From NCBI RefSeq assembly GCF_008642335.1, contig NZ_CP029191.1:5952001-6016000 (forward strand): a stretch of DNA of 64,000 bases, given 5' to 3'. The position numbers were made by a program, and so were the translations under genes. The stretch is from Streptomyces venezuelae (GTDB lineage Bacteria; Actinomycetota; Actinomycetes; Streptomycetales; Streptomycetaceae). How positions within the stretch are numbered: the first letter of the stretch is position 1; the number at the start of each line of letters is the position of its first letter. This document shows positions 18,867-28,630 of this stretch, piece by piece. The notes beneath the pieces were generated by a model. That model had not been told where the DNA came from. It saw only the letters and a program-made list of their open reading frames with translations, and searched no databases.

Positions 18867-19924
18867 GGTGTGCGCTCCGCCGTCGCGGGAGCCGATGTGG
18901 GCTGCGCGGGCAGCGGCGCGCCCGCGTGGACGCAGGCCGCGCGATGGTGCGGCCCCGCGTCCCGCAGCGCCTGGTCCTCCGTGGCGCAGGTGTCGAGGGC
19001 GACCGGGCAGCGCGGATGGAACGTACAGCCCGTGGGGAGCGCGGACGGGTCGGGCGGATCGCCCGGCAGGCCGCGCGGCGCGAACCGCGACGTGATGTCG
19101 CCGATGCGCGGGAAGGCCGCCGAGAGCGCCTTGCCGTACGGGTGCCTGGCGTTCTCGTAGACCTCGGAGGCCGGGCCCTCCTCGACGACGCGGCCCGCGT
19201 ACATCACCGCGAGCCGGTCACATGTGTCGGACAGTACGGCCAGGTCGTGGCTGATCATCATCAGGCCGAGGTCCTGCTCGGACACCAGCTGTTCGATGAG
19301 GCGGAGAATCTGCGCCTGGATCATGACGTCGAGCGCGGTGGTCGGCTCGTCGGCGATGATCAGCCGCGGATCGCAGGCGAGCGCCATCGCGATCATCACG
19401 CGCTGACGCTGGCCGCCGGACAGCTCGTGCGGATAGGCCTCCGCGCGGGCGGCGGGCAGCCCCACGTGTTCGAGGAGCTCGCCCACCTTGGTCTTCGCGC
19501 CGGCCTGCGTCGCCTTCTTGTGCAGCAGGATCGGCTCGGCGATCTGGTCGCCGATGCGGTGGACGGCGTTCAGGGAGTGCATCGCGCCCTGGAAGACGAT
19601 CGAGGCGCCGGCCCAGCGCACCGCGCGGACCCGCCCCCACTTCATGGTGAGGACGTCCTCGCCGTCGAGCAGGATCTCGCCGGACACCTTCGTGCCTGCG
19701 GGCAGCAGCCGCAGCAGGGCGAGCGCGAGCGTGGACTTGCCGCACCCCGACTCACCCGCGACGCCCAGCTTCTGGCCCGCCTCGACGTGCAGGTTCACTC
19801 CGCGGACCGCGGCGGCGCCGTTCGCGTACGTCACTTCGAGGTCGCGTACGTCGAGCAGCCGCCGCGGGCTCGCTTCGGTCATGTCGGGCGGGCTCGCTTC
19901 GGTCATGTCGGTCGACTCGGTCAA
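18863..19924 (-). CDS. Oligopeptide ABC transporter ATP-binding protein (OppD/DppD type)
   Basis: A 353-aa ATPase partner of the OppF-type gene. It has Walker [19 protein letters not shown], Walker [13 protein letters not shown] and [28 protein letters not shown], followed by the C-terminal cysteine-containing extension ([17 protein letters not shown]). The start is uncertain: TTG at 19924 overlaps the permease stop as TTGA. ATG at 19906 and ATG at 19882 are also in frame, created by a 24-bp duplication that repeats MTEASPxD. TTG is given here because all other junctions in this operon use 4-nt overlaps or near-contact. Confidence 0.9.
   Translation of the reverse strand: MTESTDMTEASPPDMTEASPRRLLDVRDLEVTYANGAAAVRGVNLHVEAGQKLGVAGESGCGKSTLALALLRLLPAGTKVSGEILLDGEDVLTMKWGRVRAVRWAGASIVFQGAMHSLNAVHRIGDQIAEPILLHKKATQAGAKTKVGELLEHVGLPAARAEAYPHELSGGQRQRVMIAMALACDPRLIIADEPTTALDVMIQAQILRLIEQLVSEQDLGLMMISHDLAVLSDTCDRLAVMYAGRVVEEGPASEVYENARHPYGKALSAAFPRIGDITSRFAPRGLPGDPPDPSALPTGCTFHPRCPVALDTCATEDQALRDAGPHHRAACVHAGAPLPAQPTSAPATAERTP
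19866..19913. repeat. Two-copy 24-bp tandem duplication at an ATPase gene start
   Basis: Two 24-bp units (19866-19889 and 19890-19913) differ by one base. They encode MTEASPPD and a second MTEASP on the minus strand, giving two successive in-frame ATGs. Confidence 0.85.
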
Positions 19925-20871
19925 CGGGAGGCCCCCAGCCTGGGGTTGAGCACGGATTCCACGGCGCGGCCGCACAACGTGAACGCCAGCGCGACGACGG
20001 CGATGGCGAGACCGGGCGGGGCGAGGTACCACCAGTGCCCCGCGCTGACCGCGCCCGCCTCGCGCGCGTCCTGCAGCAGCCCGCCCCAGGAGACGCTCGT
20101 CGGGTCGCCGAGGCCGAGGAACGCGAGCGTGGCCTCGGTGAGGATGGCGCCGGAGATGACGAGCGTGGTCTGCGCGAGGACGAGCGGCATGACGTTGGGC
20201 AGGACGTGCCGGGACATGATGTGGCCGTGGCCGCCGCCGAGGGCCTGCGCCCGCTCGATGTAGGGGCGGGACTCCACGGCGAGGGTCTGCGCCCGGACCA
20301 GGCGTGCCGTGGTCGGCCAGGTCGTCACGCCGATCGCCAGGATGATCGTCCAGATCGTGCCGGACATCACCGCGGCGAGCGCGATGGCGAGCACGAGCGT
20401 GGGCATCACGAGGAACCAGTCGGTGATGCGCATGATCACGGTGGCGTACCAGCCCTTGAAGTGCCCGGCGGTGATCCCGACGAGCGTGCCGATGGCCACC
20501 GAGAGGACGGCGGCGAGCAGTCCCACGGTGAGCGACATGCGCGCGCCGTACACGAGCAGGCCCAGCAGGTCGCGTCCGAACTGGTCGGTCCCCAGCGGGA
20601 ATTCACCGCTCGGCGACTCCATCGGGTCGCCCGGCGCGCCGGTCACGCTCTGCGCGTCGGAGCCGACGAGCAGTGGCGCGAAGACCGCGGCGAGGGCGAT
20701 GAGGACGAGCACGGCGAGGCCGACGAGTCCGGCGCGGTGCGTGCGGTACTCGCGCCAGAAGCGCGCCGCGGAGTGCCTGCGCCGCGTCCAGGCGAGTGAC
20801 CGCGCGCTCTTGGCGGCAGTCGGCGTGTGGGTCGCGGGTACGGGGTCGGTCGGTGCGGATTCGGTCGTCAT
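19921..20871 (-). CDS. Oligopeptide ABC transporter permease (OppC/DppC type)
   Basis: A 316-aa inner-membrane permease. A Thr/Pro-rich N-terminus leads to the first membrane helix (GLVGLAVLVLIALAAVFAPLL), then a periplasmic-type loop and the BPD_transp_1 domain with four to five helices. The EAA loop that contacts the ATPases reads YIERAQALGGGHGHIMSRHVLPN. It has the extra N-terminal segment typical of OppC. ATG at 20871 overlaps the stop of the OppB-type gene by 4 nt, so the two permease subunits are translationally coupled. Confidence 0.93.
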   Translation of the reverse strand: MTTESAPTDPVPATHTPTAAKSARSLAWTRRRHSAARFWREYRTHRAGLVGLAVLVLIALAAVFAPLLVGSDAQSVTGAPGDPMESPSGEFPLGTDQFGRDLLGLLVYGARMSLTVGLLAAVLSVAIGTLVGITAGHFKGWYATVIMRITDWFLVMPTLVLAIALAAVMSGTIWTIILAIGVTTWPTTARLVRAQTLAVESRPYIERAQALGGGHGHIMSRHVLPNVMPLVLAQTTLVISGAILTEATLAFLGLGDPTSVSWGGLLQDAREAGAVSAGHWWYLAPPGLAIAVVALAFTLCGRAVESVLNPRLGASR

Positions 20872-21962
20872 CGGCCCACCCGGGGATCGAGCAGCGGATA
20901 GATCACGTCGGCCAGGGTGTTCATCAGGATCACCGCGACGGAGAAGACGAAGAACAGTCCCTGCACCAGCGGCAGGTCGGGCACGCTCAGCGCCTGGTAG
21001 AAGAGCCCGCCGAGGCCCGGCCAGGAGAACACGGTCTCGACGAGGATGGCGCCCGCCACGACCGTGCCGAGGTTGACGAACATCAGGGTGACGGTCGGCA
21101 GCATGGCGTTGGGGACGGCGTGCCGACGCCGTACGAGATCGTCCCGGAGCCCCTTCGCCCGCGCGGTCGTCAGGTAGTCGCTGCCCATCTCGTCGAGCAG
21201 GGACGACCGCATGACGAGCAGTGTCTGGGCGTACCCGACCGCGACGAGTGTGACGACGGGAAGCACCATGTGGTGCGCGACGTCGACGACGTACGCGAAG
21301 CCCGTCTCGCCGCCGGACTCCAGGCCGCCGGTCGGGAACATCCCGGGAATGGGCCCGATGCCCACCGAGAAGGTGATGATCAGCAGCAGCCCCAACCAGA
21401 ACGACGGCACCGAGTACAGCGTCAGGGCGAGCCCGGTGTTGAAGCGGTCGCCGAGCCTGCCGTTGCGCCACGCGGTGCGCGTGCCGAGCCAGATGCCGAT
21501 GATCGTGTAGAGGACGTACGCCGTTCCGGTGAGCAGGAGCGTCGCGGGCAGCGCCTCGGTGATCTTGTCCATCACGGGAGCGTGGAACTGATAAGACGTG
21601 CCGAAGTCGCCGCTCAGCACATTGCCGGTGTAGTCCCAGAACTGGGCCATGACCGACTTGTCGAGGCCGAACTCCTCGCGCATGGCGGCGAGTTGTTCGG
21701 CCGAGACGCGCTTGCCGCCCGTCATCTGCTTGACGGGGTCGCCGGGGATCAGCCGGAACAGGAAGAAGCTGGTGACGAGCACGGCGAACAGCGACACGAC
21801 GGCGCCGCCGATCTTGCCCGCCACATAGAGGAGGTAGGCGCGGGTGTTGCGGTCCCGGGGCCCGCGGGCCGACGCCGCCCCGGCGGCGGCCGGGTCGCCG
21901 TCGGCCCCGGGACCCTTGGGGCCCTCGGTGTCGAGCAGTGCGGGATTGCTGTCAGCGGTCAT
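20868..21962 (-). CDS. Oligopeptide ABC transporter permease (OppB/DppB type)
   Basis: A 364-aa membrane permease. After about 40 Gly/Ala/Pro-rich residues comes helix 1 (GGAVVSLFAVLVTSFFLFRLIPGDPV), containing the RLIPGDP motif of OppB/DppB proteins. The EAA motif near the C-terminus is YLTTARAKGLRDDLVRRRHAVPN. At least six hydrophobic segments are visible. It lies 3 nt downstream of the binding-protein gene and overlaps the next permease. It forms the membrane channel with the OppC-type subunit. Confidence 0.93.
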   Translation of the reverse strand: MTADSNPALLDTEGPKGPGADGDPAAAGAASARGPRDRNTRAYLLYVAGKIGGAVVSLFAVLVTSFFLFRLIPGDPVKQMTGGKRVSAEQLAAMREEFGLDKSVMAQFWDYTGNVLSGDFGTSYQFHAPVMDKITEALPATLLLTGTAYVLYTIIGIWLGTRTAWRNGRLGDRFNTGLALTLYSVPSFWLGLLLIITFSVGIGPIPGMFPTGGLESGGETGFAYVVDVAHHMVLPVVTLVAVGYAQTLLVMRSSLLDEMGSDYLTTARAKGLRDDLVRRRHAVPNAMLPTVTLMFVNLGTVVAGAILVETVFSWPGLGGLFYQALSVPDLPLVQGLFFVFSVAVILMNTLADVIYPLLDPRVGR

Positions 21963-21965
21963 GCG

Positions 21966-23885
21966 TTACTCGCGGTCCTCTGCGGTAGAACGGCGGCGCA
22001 GGGCGAACAGGACTCCGCCGCCCACGAGCACCACCGCGGCAGCGGCGATACCGATGATGACACCGGTCGAGCTGCCGTCCTTGGAAGAACTCTTCCCATC
22101 CGCGGGCACGGCCGACCACCAGCTCCAATATCCGTCCTGGCCGTAGATGTTGCCGGCGGCCGTCGGCATGGTGGTGATGGACTTGATCTGGTCGGTGCGG
22201 TAGGCCTCGACGGCGTTCGGGTACAGGAGCACGTTCATGTACCCGGAGTCGTACAGCCACGACTCCATCTGCTTCACGATGTCGGCGCGCTTGCCCGGGT
22301 CGTACTCGGCGAGCTGCTTGTCGTACAGGCTGTCGAACTTCTTGTCGCAGATGAAGTTGTCCGTGGCCGCGCTCTCCTTGGCCTTCTTCGGCAGCGCGGC
22401 GCAGGTGTGGATGCCGAGGACGAAGTCCGGGTCGGGGTTGACGGACCAGCCGTCGAAGGCGAGGTCGTACTCACCCGCGTACCAGGGCACGGACACGTCG
22501 TCGAGGCAGTTCACCTTGAGCCCGATCCCGAGCTCCCCCCACCACTCCTTCAGATACTTCCCGACGGCCTTGTCGTTGGGGTCGGTGGCGTGACAGAGGA
22601 TGCGGAAGTCGAGAGGCTTTCCGTCCTTCCCGACCCGCTTGCCGTCACTGTTCTCCTTGTACCCCGCCTCGTCGAGAAGTTCGGCGGCCCGCTTCGGGTC
22701 GTACTTCAGCTCCTGCTCGGCGGACGGCTTCCAGGCGTACTCGGAGAAGCGCGGCGGAATGTATCCGGCCCCTTCGACAGCATGCCCCTGGAAGACCTTC
22801 TCCACGAGCGCCTCCCGGTCGACGGAGAGGAAGAGCGCCTGCCGGACCCTCTTGTCGAGCAGCGCGGGATGCCCGTCACCGAACTTCTTGCCGTCGAGGG
22901 TCTTGGCGCCGGGGTTGGTGGCGAGGGCGAAGAAACGCCGCCCGGGTCCCTCGTTGACCTTGATGTTGTCCTCGTTCTTCAAGGACTCGGCCTGCGCGGG
23001 AGTCAGCGCGGGCTGCCCGGCCACGAACGACACCTCGCCCTTCCTGAGGGCGGAGACGGCGGCGTCCTGGTCCTTGTACGTCTTGAAGACCAGCTCGTCG
23101 AACTTGGGCGCCCCGCGCCAGAAGTCCTTGTTGGCCTTCAGCCGTACGTACTGGTCGACCTTGTAGTCCGTCAGGGTGAACGGCCCGTTCCCGACGATCG
23201 GGAAGTCCTTGTCGTTGTTGAACTTCGAGATGTCGTCGACCTTTTCCCAGACGTGCTTGGGAACGATGGGCACATCGAGTGCGGCCATGGTCGCCTGCGG
23301 CTTCTTCAACTCGATGACCAGCTTGGTGGGGCTCGGCGCGGTCACCTTCTTGAAGTTGGTGACGAAGTTCGAGTTCGCGGTGGCGGTGCCTTCCTTGGAC
23401 ATCACCTTGTTGAACGTCCACGCGGCGTCCTCGGCGGTGGCCTGCTTCCCGTCCGACCACTTGGAGTCGTCCCGGATGGTGTACGTCCAGGTCAGCTTGT
23501 CGTCGGAGGACTCCCACTTCTTGGCGAACCCGGGGATCGCCTTGTTGTCCTTGGCGTCGTAGTTCGTCAGGTACTCGTACGTCAGCCGGTGGATGCTGGT
23601 GCTGAGCAGCCGCTGGGCGAGGAACGGACTGAGCGAGTCGACGCTCTGCGCCACGGCGACGGTGAGCACGTCCTTCCCACCGCCGTCCTCGGCCTGTGCG
23701 AGCTGCGGCCCCGGATTGAGCGGCGTGGCGAGACCGGCCGTCAGAGTGAACGCGGCGACGCCACCGGCGAGGACGAGCTTCAGGGGGCGGTGGGGGTGGG
23801 GGCGACGACGGGAGTGGCACTGGTGCCGGGGTGTTGCTTCCCGCCGGGGTGCTGCTGATCTGCCGTGCTGATCTTGTGTGTCCAT
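21966..23885 (-). CDS. Peptide-binding protein (SBP family 5) with C-terminal membrane anchor
   Basis: A 639-aa extracellular solute-binding protein, first gene of the operon. A basic N-terminus and hydrophobic stretch (LVLAGGVAAFTLTAGLA) form a signal peptide, but no lipobox cysteine follows. Instead the C-terminus has a hydrophobic helix (GVIIGIAAAAVVLVGGGVLFAL) and a basic tail RRRSTAEDRE, which would anchor the protein from its C-terminus. The body is family 5: YEYLTNYDAKDNKAIPGFAKKW early, and WSVNPDPDFVLGIHTC late. ATG 23885 is chosen over 23933 because GAGG sits about 10 nt upstream. Likely ligand: oligopeptides. Confidence 0.9.
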   Translation of the reverse strand: MDTQDQHGRSAAPRREATPRHQCHSRRRPHPHRPLKLVLAGGVAAFTLTAGLATPLNPGPQLAQAEDGGGKDVLTVAVAQSVDSLSPFLAQRLLSTSIHRLTYEYLTNYDAKDNKAIPGFAKKWESSDDKLTWTYTIRDDSKWSDGKQATAEDAAWTFNKVMSKEGTATANSNFVTNFKKVTAPSPTKLVIELKKPQATMAALDVPIVPKHVWEKVDDISKFNNDKDFPIVGNGPFTLTDYKVDQYVRLKANKDFWRGAPKFDELVFKTYKDQDAAVSALRKGEVSFVAGQPALTPAQAESLKNEDNIKVNEGPGRRFFALATNPGAKTLDGKKFGDGHPALLDKRVRQALFLSVDREALVEKVFQGHAVEGAGYIPPRFSEYAWKPSAEQELKYDPKRAAELLDEAGYKENSDGKRVGKDGKPLDFRILCHATDPNDKAVGKYLKEWWGELGIGLKVNCLDDVSVPWYAGEYDLAFDGWSVNPDPDFVLGIHTCAALPKKAKESAATDNFICDKKFDSLYDKQLAEYDPGKRADIVKQMESWLYDSGYMNVLLYPNAVEAYRTDQIKSITTMPTAAGNIYGQDGYWSWWSAVPADGKSSSKDGSSTGVIIGIAAAAVVLVGGGVLFALRRRSTAEDRE

Positions 23886-23968
23886 GGGTCGGTGACCTCG
23901 CGTCATCGCTCGCGCAGGGATGGCTGGTTGCACATTGTTCGATCAAGAAACGTCAGCTGGTTGCTGTG

Positions 23969-23998
23969 TGTTTACCAGCGCCGGTCTGCGCGCGTCAA
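23969..23998 (-). promoter_or_regulatory. Candidate promoter of the peptide transporter operon
   Basis: On the minus strand TTGACG (23998-23993) and TAAACA (23974-23969) are separated by 18 nt. They lie about 85-110 bp before the binding-protein start at 23885. Match to the housekeeping consensus is good at -35 and fair at -10. The rest of the 455-bp gap to 24340 shows no gene, only G-rich sequence and the terminator at 24290. Confidence 0.45.
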
Positions 23999-24289
23999 CG
24001 GCGTGCGCACCCCATGTGGCCTGCGGAAATAACGAGTTGACCGGTATGGAGCACACATTGGTCGAGACCAGTGACGCGTGGCTGGTGAGGGGGTGACGGC
24101 TGGGGGAGGGGTGACTTGACCTGGCGGTCCGGGGGGTGCGGGCGCGGTCGGGGTTGGGGCGCGCCCGGGGCGGGCTGTGTGGCGGGACGGGTTCTGGGGC
24201 CCTCCCTGCTGTGGGCAGGCGTTCCGCACGGCGGAACGGGTGGGCACAGCCCCCGGTGCCGGGTGGGACGTACGGAGGCGTACATGCGG

Positions 24290-24322
24290 GTGGGCCCGCA
24301 CCGAGGAACGGTGCGGGCCCAC
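24290..24322 (-). terminator. Terminator hairpin after the EspI-like ATPase gene
   Basis: Perfect 13-bp stem GTGGGCCCGCACC / GGTGCGGGCCCAC with a 7-nt loop, 17 bp past the stop of the minus-strand gene. No T-run. Confidence 0.75.
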
Positions 24323-24339
24323 TGATGAGTCGGCGGTGA

Positions 24340-27300
24340 CTACTGCTGCTGCTGCGGAGGCGGCGGCTGCTGGAAGGGCGCGCCGGGCTGCGCGGGCGGA
24401 GGAGCCTGCTGTGGCTGCTGTGGCGGTTGGGGTTGTTGAGGCTGCTGCGGCTGCCACCCCTGCGGGGCGCCGGGCTGCTGCGGATAGGGCTGCTGCCCGG
24501 GCTGGGGCGCCTGCGGCTGGGGCTGGGGCTGTTGGGGAGCGTACGGCTGAGGTTGCTGAGGAGCGTACGGCTGCGATTGCGCCTGCGCCTGCGCCTGCGG
24601 CGAAGCCTGCGACACCTGCTGCCCCGGCATAGGCGGAGCCAAATGCGGCGGCGGATTCCCATCCGACGTCCACAGCCCCTGCTGCTGCTGTGCCCGCACG
24701 AAGTCCTCCGCGACCATCGCGGAAAGATTGAAGTACGCCTCCCGCACCTTCGGCCGCATCATGTCGAGATCGACCTCCGCACCGGCGGCGAGATGCTCGT
24801 CGAAGGGGATGACGACAACGCCCCGGCACCGCGTCTCGAAGTGCGACACGATGTCGTCGACCTTGATCATCTTGCCGGTCTCGCGCACCCCGGAGATGAC
24901 GGTGATGGACCGCGAGACGAGATCGGCGTACCCGTGCGCGGAGAGCCAGTCCAGAGTCGTCGATGCGCTGCTCGCACCGTCCACGGACGGCGTGGAGATG
25001 ATGATCAGCTGGTCGGCGAGGTCGAGAACCCCGCGCATGGCGCTGTACAGCAGCCCCGTACCGGAGTCGGTGAGGATGATCGGGTACTGCTTGCCCAGTA
25101 CGTCGATCGCGCGCCGGTAGTCCTCGTCGTTGAACGTGGTCGACACGGCCGGGTCCACGTCGTTGGCGATGATCTCGAGCCCGGACGGCGCCTGCGAGGT
25201 GAAGCGCCGGATGTCCATGTACGAGTTGATGTACGGGATCGCCTGGACGAGGTCACGAATGGTCGCCCCGGTCTCGCGCCGCACGCGCCGGCCGAGCGTA
25301 CCGGCGTCGGGGTTGGCGTCGATCGCGAGGATCTTGTCCTGCCGCTCGGTGGCGAGCGTGGAGCCCAGCGCCGTGGTGGTGGTCGTCTTGCCGACGCCGC
25401 CCTTGAGGCTGATGACGGCGATGCGGTAGCAGGAGAGGACCGGAGTACGGATCAGCTCCAGCTTGCGCTGCCGCTCGGCCTCCTCCTTCTTGCCGCCGAG
25501 CTTGAACCGCGAACCGCCCGCGGGCCGACTGCTCTTGGCCTTGGGCTTGGTGTTGCGCAGCAGCCGGTCGGAGGACAGCTCGACGGCAGCGGTGTACCCG
25601 AGCGGAGCCCCGGGATTCGTACGCTCCCGCTGATCGTGCTGCACGGCCTGCGGCCAGGCGGCACCGGTACGGGGGTCGACGGGGGCTTGGGGCTGCTGGG
25701 GCTGCTGGGGCTGCTGGGGAGCGTAGGGCTGAGCGGGAGGCTGAGCCTGGGCGGGCACGTGAGGCTGCGGTTGGGCAGGTGCCTGAGGCTGGGCCTGGGC
25801 CTGCTGCTGCGGTGCGGCCTGCTGCTGAGGCGCGAGCGGCTGGTTCGGGAAGGGCTGCTGGTTCGAAAGGGGCTGTGCGCCAGGAACGGCCTGCTGTCCG
25901 GGAACCTGCGGCTGTGCCGGGAACGGCTGCGCGGGCTGTACAGGCTGTACTGGCGGCTGCGGCGCCTGCTGCCCCTGCGGCGCGGGTGCTTGCGGGAACC
26001 CGTAGCCGCTGCCCGGGCCGGCCGATTCGGGCGTGACCGGAGCGGTGGGGGCGGGGGCGAAGTTCTGCGGGGGAACGCCGGGCGCGGGGGCGCCGGATTG
26101 CGGGAATCCGTAGCCGCTCTGCGGGGGCTGCGGAGCGGCAGGCGCGGGGGTGGGGTTGGGGTTGGAGTTCTGCGCGGGCGGGGCCGGCGTGGCGGCGGGC
26201 GCGGTCTGCGGGAACCCGTACGCGCCCTGCGGCGCCTCGGGGGTCGCGGGTGCGGGCGGAGCGGAGTTCTGGGCAGGCGGAGGCGGCGCTGTGAAGGGCG
26301 TGCCGGGGGCGGCGGCAGGCGCGGTCTGCGGGAACCCGTACGCGCCCTGCGGCGCCGCAGGAGCGGCGGGCGTGGCCGGAGTGGCCGGAGTGGAATCCTG
26401 GGCAGGCGGAACGGGCGCCGCGAACGGCGCGCCGGGAGCGGCGGCAGGCGCAGGTGCGGTCGGAGGCCACGTACCCGGCGCGGGCTGAGGGGCCTGCGGC
26501 TGAACCGGCGCAGCGGGCTGGACCTGCGCCTCCGGCGTCTGGCCGGCCGCAGGCTGCTGCGCGTCCGGCGCGGGCACGGGCCATTGCGGAGCGGCGGTGG
26601 GAGCCGCGGGCTGGAACGCGGGCGGCAGCGGAGGCAGCACGTCCTGAGGAGAGGGCGGCGGAGGCCAAGCGGACGGCACGGCGTCCTGTACGACATCGTC
26701 AGCCCCGCCGGAGCCGGACGAACTGACCTCGTGGTCCACGGAACCGTCTGCGGACTCACCGGACTCGGCAGACGCACCGGATTCACCGACGTCATCGGAC
26801 GAGACCACACCGGACTCGTCCACGCCGGAGGAAGCAGCACCAGAGGAAGCAGCACCAGAGGAAACCGCACCGGAGGAAGCCGAATCAGCGGAAGCCACAC
26901 CAGAGGAAGCGGAAGCCACGTCGGACCGCTCGGCCTCGGCCCCGGCCTGCGCCTCCACGTCCCGCCCAGCCGCAGCGGCCAGCTCCTCGAACTCCCGCTT
27001 CAGGGCGCGAGCGGAGAACCGCATGGTGGCGCCACTCTCAAGATCGCCACCGCCAAGACTCTCACCGGCGGGTTCGACGACATCGCTGTCGGCAGAGGCG
27101 GAGGCAGCCCCAGGCGAGGCCTCGACCTCCTGCTCCTTTGCCTCCTCGGCCTCCACGAGGGCGTCGACGTCCTTCTTGGGCACGACGCCCGTCACATGCA
27201 CGGAAGCCGCAGGCCCGGCGAGGGCCCCGCTCCAGTCGGAAGCCCCACCACCGGAAGCCACGGGCGGCACGGAGGAAGGGGCGTCCGGAGACTCGACGTC

Positions 27301-27849
27301 GACGGCGGAGGACCCAGCAGACGCCGAGGCACCTGTCTCCTCCGCGTCATCCACAGAAGCGGAAGCATCCGAAGAATCCGAAGCAGCCCCGGACCCCGCA
27401 GGCTGAAACCCACTCCCGACGGGCAACTTCGGCACCACGCCGGGAACACCGGCCGAAGGCGGCCCCAGCGGCAGCGGAGGAGGCGGCGGAGCGGCGAAGG
27501 AGGGCATGGCGGGAGCGGGAGCCGCCGGCGCGGAAGCAGCGGCAGGCCCGGCGACACCCGAACCGGAACCCGAGGAGTCGGACTCCTCCGAGCCAGACTC
27601 CTTCGAGCCGGAGGAATCCGCAGCAGCGGAGGAATCCGACGCAGCGGAGGAATCCAACGCACCCGACGTGGAAACAGGCGCCGCCGAAGGCGTCTCACCC
27701 GCACTGCCGGAAGCGTTCTGCGTGTACCAGGCAGGCGGCGCGTAGTCGATGGTGAACTCGCCCGTCGTCTCGGCAGCGGACTCCGCGTCGGACTGATCAT
27801 CGACGGGTGAGTCCCAGCCCCTGCGGATCTCGTCCCGATCGCTGTTCAC
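24340..27849 (-). CDS. EspI-like MinD/ParA family ATPase with long low-complexity N-terminus
   Basis: An 1169-aa protein. Residues about 40-760 are low-complexity Pro/Ala/Gln/Ser/Glu, with repeats such as SSGAASSGA and [14 protein letters not shown]. The ATPase domain (about 800-1040) has the deviant Walker [11 protein letters not shown] (Lys821 in GKT), [16 protein letters not shown] and [11 protein letters not shown]. The last 100 residues are Gln/Pro-rich. Long Pro-rich P-loop proteins of this kind (EspI in mycobacteria, the SCO5717 type in Streptomyces) sit at the edge of ESX/type VII secretion loci. Here the locus next to it is largely gone, but this gene is intact. GTG at 27849 has AGGAGG 5 nt upstream. 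It should not be taken for the chromosome-partitioning ParA. Confidence 0.85.
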   Translation of the reverse strand: MNSDRDEIRRGWDSPVDDQSDAESAAETTGEFTIDYAPPAWYTQNASGSAGETPSAAPVSTSGALDSSAASDSSAAADSSGSKESGSEESDSSGSGSGVAGPAAASAPAAPAPAMPSFAAPPPPPLPLGPPSAGVPGVVPKLPVGSGFQPAGSGAASDSSDASASVDDAEETGASASAGSSAVDVESPDAPSSVPPVASGGGASDWSGALAGPAASVHVTGVVPKKDVDALVEAEEAKEQEVEASPGAASASADSDVVEPAGESLGGGDLESGATMRFSARALKREFEELAAAAGRDVEAQAGAEAERSDVASASSGVASADSASSGAVSSGAASSGAASSGVDESGVVSSDDVGESGASAESGESADGSVDHEVSSSGSGGADDVVQDAVPSAWPPPPSPQDVLPPLPPAFQPAAPTAAPQWPVPAPDAQQPAAGQTPEAQVQPAAPVQPQAPQPAPGTWPPTAPAPAAAPGAPFAAPVPPAQDSTPATPATPAAPAAPQGAYGFPQTAPAAAPGTPFTAPPPPAQNSAPPAPATPEAPQGAYGFPQTAPAATPAPPAQNSNPNPTPAPAAPQPPQSGYGFPQSGAPAPGVPPQNFAPAPTAPVTPESAGPGSGYGFPQAPAPQGQQAPQPPVQPVQPAQPFPAQPQVPGQQAVPGAQPLSNQQPFPNQPLAPQQQAAPQQQAQAQPQAPAQPQPHVPAQAQPPAQPYAPQQPQQPQQPQAPVDPRTGAAWPQAVQHDQRERTNPGAPLGYTAAVELSSDRLLRNTKPKAKSSRPAGGSRFKLGGKKEEAERQRKLELIRTPVLSCYRIAVISLKGGVGKTTTTTALGSTLATERQDKILAIDANPDAGTLGRRVRRETGATIRDLVQAIPYINSYMDIRRFTSQAPSGLEIIANDVDPAVSTTFNDEDYRRAIDVLGKQYPIILTDSGTGLLYSAMRGVLDLADQLIIISTPSVDGASSASTTLDWLSAHGYADLVSRSITVISGVRETGKMIKVDDIVSHFETRCRGVVVIPFDEHLAAGAEVDLDMMRPKVREAYFNLSAMVAEDFVRAQQQQGLWTSDGNPPPHLAPPMPGQQVSQASPQAQAQAQSQPYAPQQPQPYAPQQPQPQPQAPQPGQQPYPQQPGAPQGWQPQQPQQPQPPQQPQQAPPPAQPGAPFQQPPPPQQQQ

Positions 27850-27983
27850 AATGCCTCCTGATGTGGTCGAGCACCCTCGTGCCGTGGTGGGGGGCGACCG
27901 TTCCTGTCGTCCGATCCGCCTGGCTCTCCCCGTTGAGGGACGCGTAGGACCCGTTCAAGGGTTCTGGCGTCGCGCCCTGTCCC

Positions 27984-27989
27984 AGCCTA
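27984..27989 (-). promoter_or_regulatory. Weak -10-like box upstream of the EspI-like gene
   Basis: TAGGCT on the minus strand, about 135 bp before the GTG start. No good -35 at the right distance. The region 27850-28186 otherwise holds no supportable gene. Confidence 0.2.
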
Positions 27990-28186
27990 ATCACCAAAAC
28001 CAGGAGCACGGCAGGGCAGTCCGCCCCACCCATGCTGTCCATTGGGTCACGCTCCACGCAGAAGCGATCCACGTACATCAAACGGTGACAGACAAAACCC
28101 TCAACGCCCGACACTCCACCCCGAATTACCAGAGGCCGCGCCTGATCAGTCCATCCGTCGAGCGGTACCCAACAATCCGGTCTCGG

Positions 28187-28491
28187 CATCCGTGCAGCGA
28201 CTCCTGTGAGTCGACTCGCGAGCTGGTCCGCGGTGCGCACCACGCACCTCTGGGCCCCGTCAGGCCGCCTCCGCGCGCTGGCACGGCCTCGGGGGAGAGC
28301 TGCGGGTCGAGCGTGAGGGCGATCCAGGTGATCCGTACGGTCGGCGCGCCCGTGAGGGCCTGCGGAACCGCCGTCACGAACGTTCCGTCACCGACCATGC
28401 CGACCTGCCGACGGTCCCGCCCGCTGTAGGCGTACGTCCGGAGAGCGGGGTCGCATTCGACCGCCGGTACCCCGGGCCGGGCCGACGGCGA
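28187..28491 (-). pseudogene. EccE fragment (type VII secretion), frameshifted
   Basis: An in-frame stretch on the minus strand begins after a TAG at 28494-28492. It reads TYAYSGRDRRQVGMVGDGTF, then VRITWIALTLDPQLSPEAVP and ARGGGLTG. At about 28252-28258 the similarity moves to another frame as AQRCVVRTADQLASRLTGVA, which would be restored by one extra G in the G/C run. This block matches my recollection of the EccE core (a W-I/V-A-L-x-LDP...EAV-x-ARGGG pattern). Only about 100 of an expected 400-plus residues remain, with no start codon or membrane helices. It lies on the same strand as and just upstream of the EspI-like gene, where EccE is expected. Confidence 0.6.
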
Positions 28492-28562
28492 CTACCGAGA
28501 CGGCGACCTGAAGGGGGCGAGTTATGCGCAGTGACCCCGTGCCGGGGCAGGGCGTAGACGAA

Positions 28563-28597
28563 ACGGGGTGGACGCGCGCGGGAGGCGTCCACCCCGT
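28563..28597 (-). terminator. Terminator hairpin after the DUF397 gene
   Basis: Perfect 13-bp stem ACGGGGTGGACGC / GCGTCCACCCCGT, loop 9 nt, 33 bp beyond the stop of the minus-strand gene and followed by TTTCG on that strand. Confidence 0.75.
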
Positions 28598-28630
28598 TCT
28601 CCGTACGCCGGTACGCGGCGTGGCGTCACC

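Noticed and set aside
20796..23858. 1020-aa plus-strand frame across the peptide transporter
   Set aside because: Antisense of three well-supported genes; Val/Asp/Arg/His-rich shadow without ribosome binding site or domain.
24340..27849. Chromosome-partitioning ParA
   Set aside because: No parB or parS nearby, the N-terminus is huge and Pro-rich, and the ESX context fits EspI-like proteins better.
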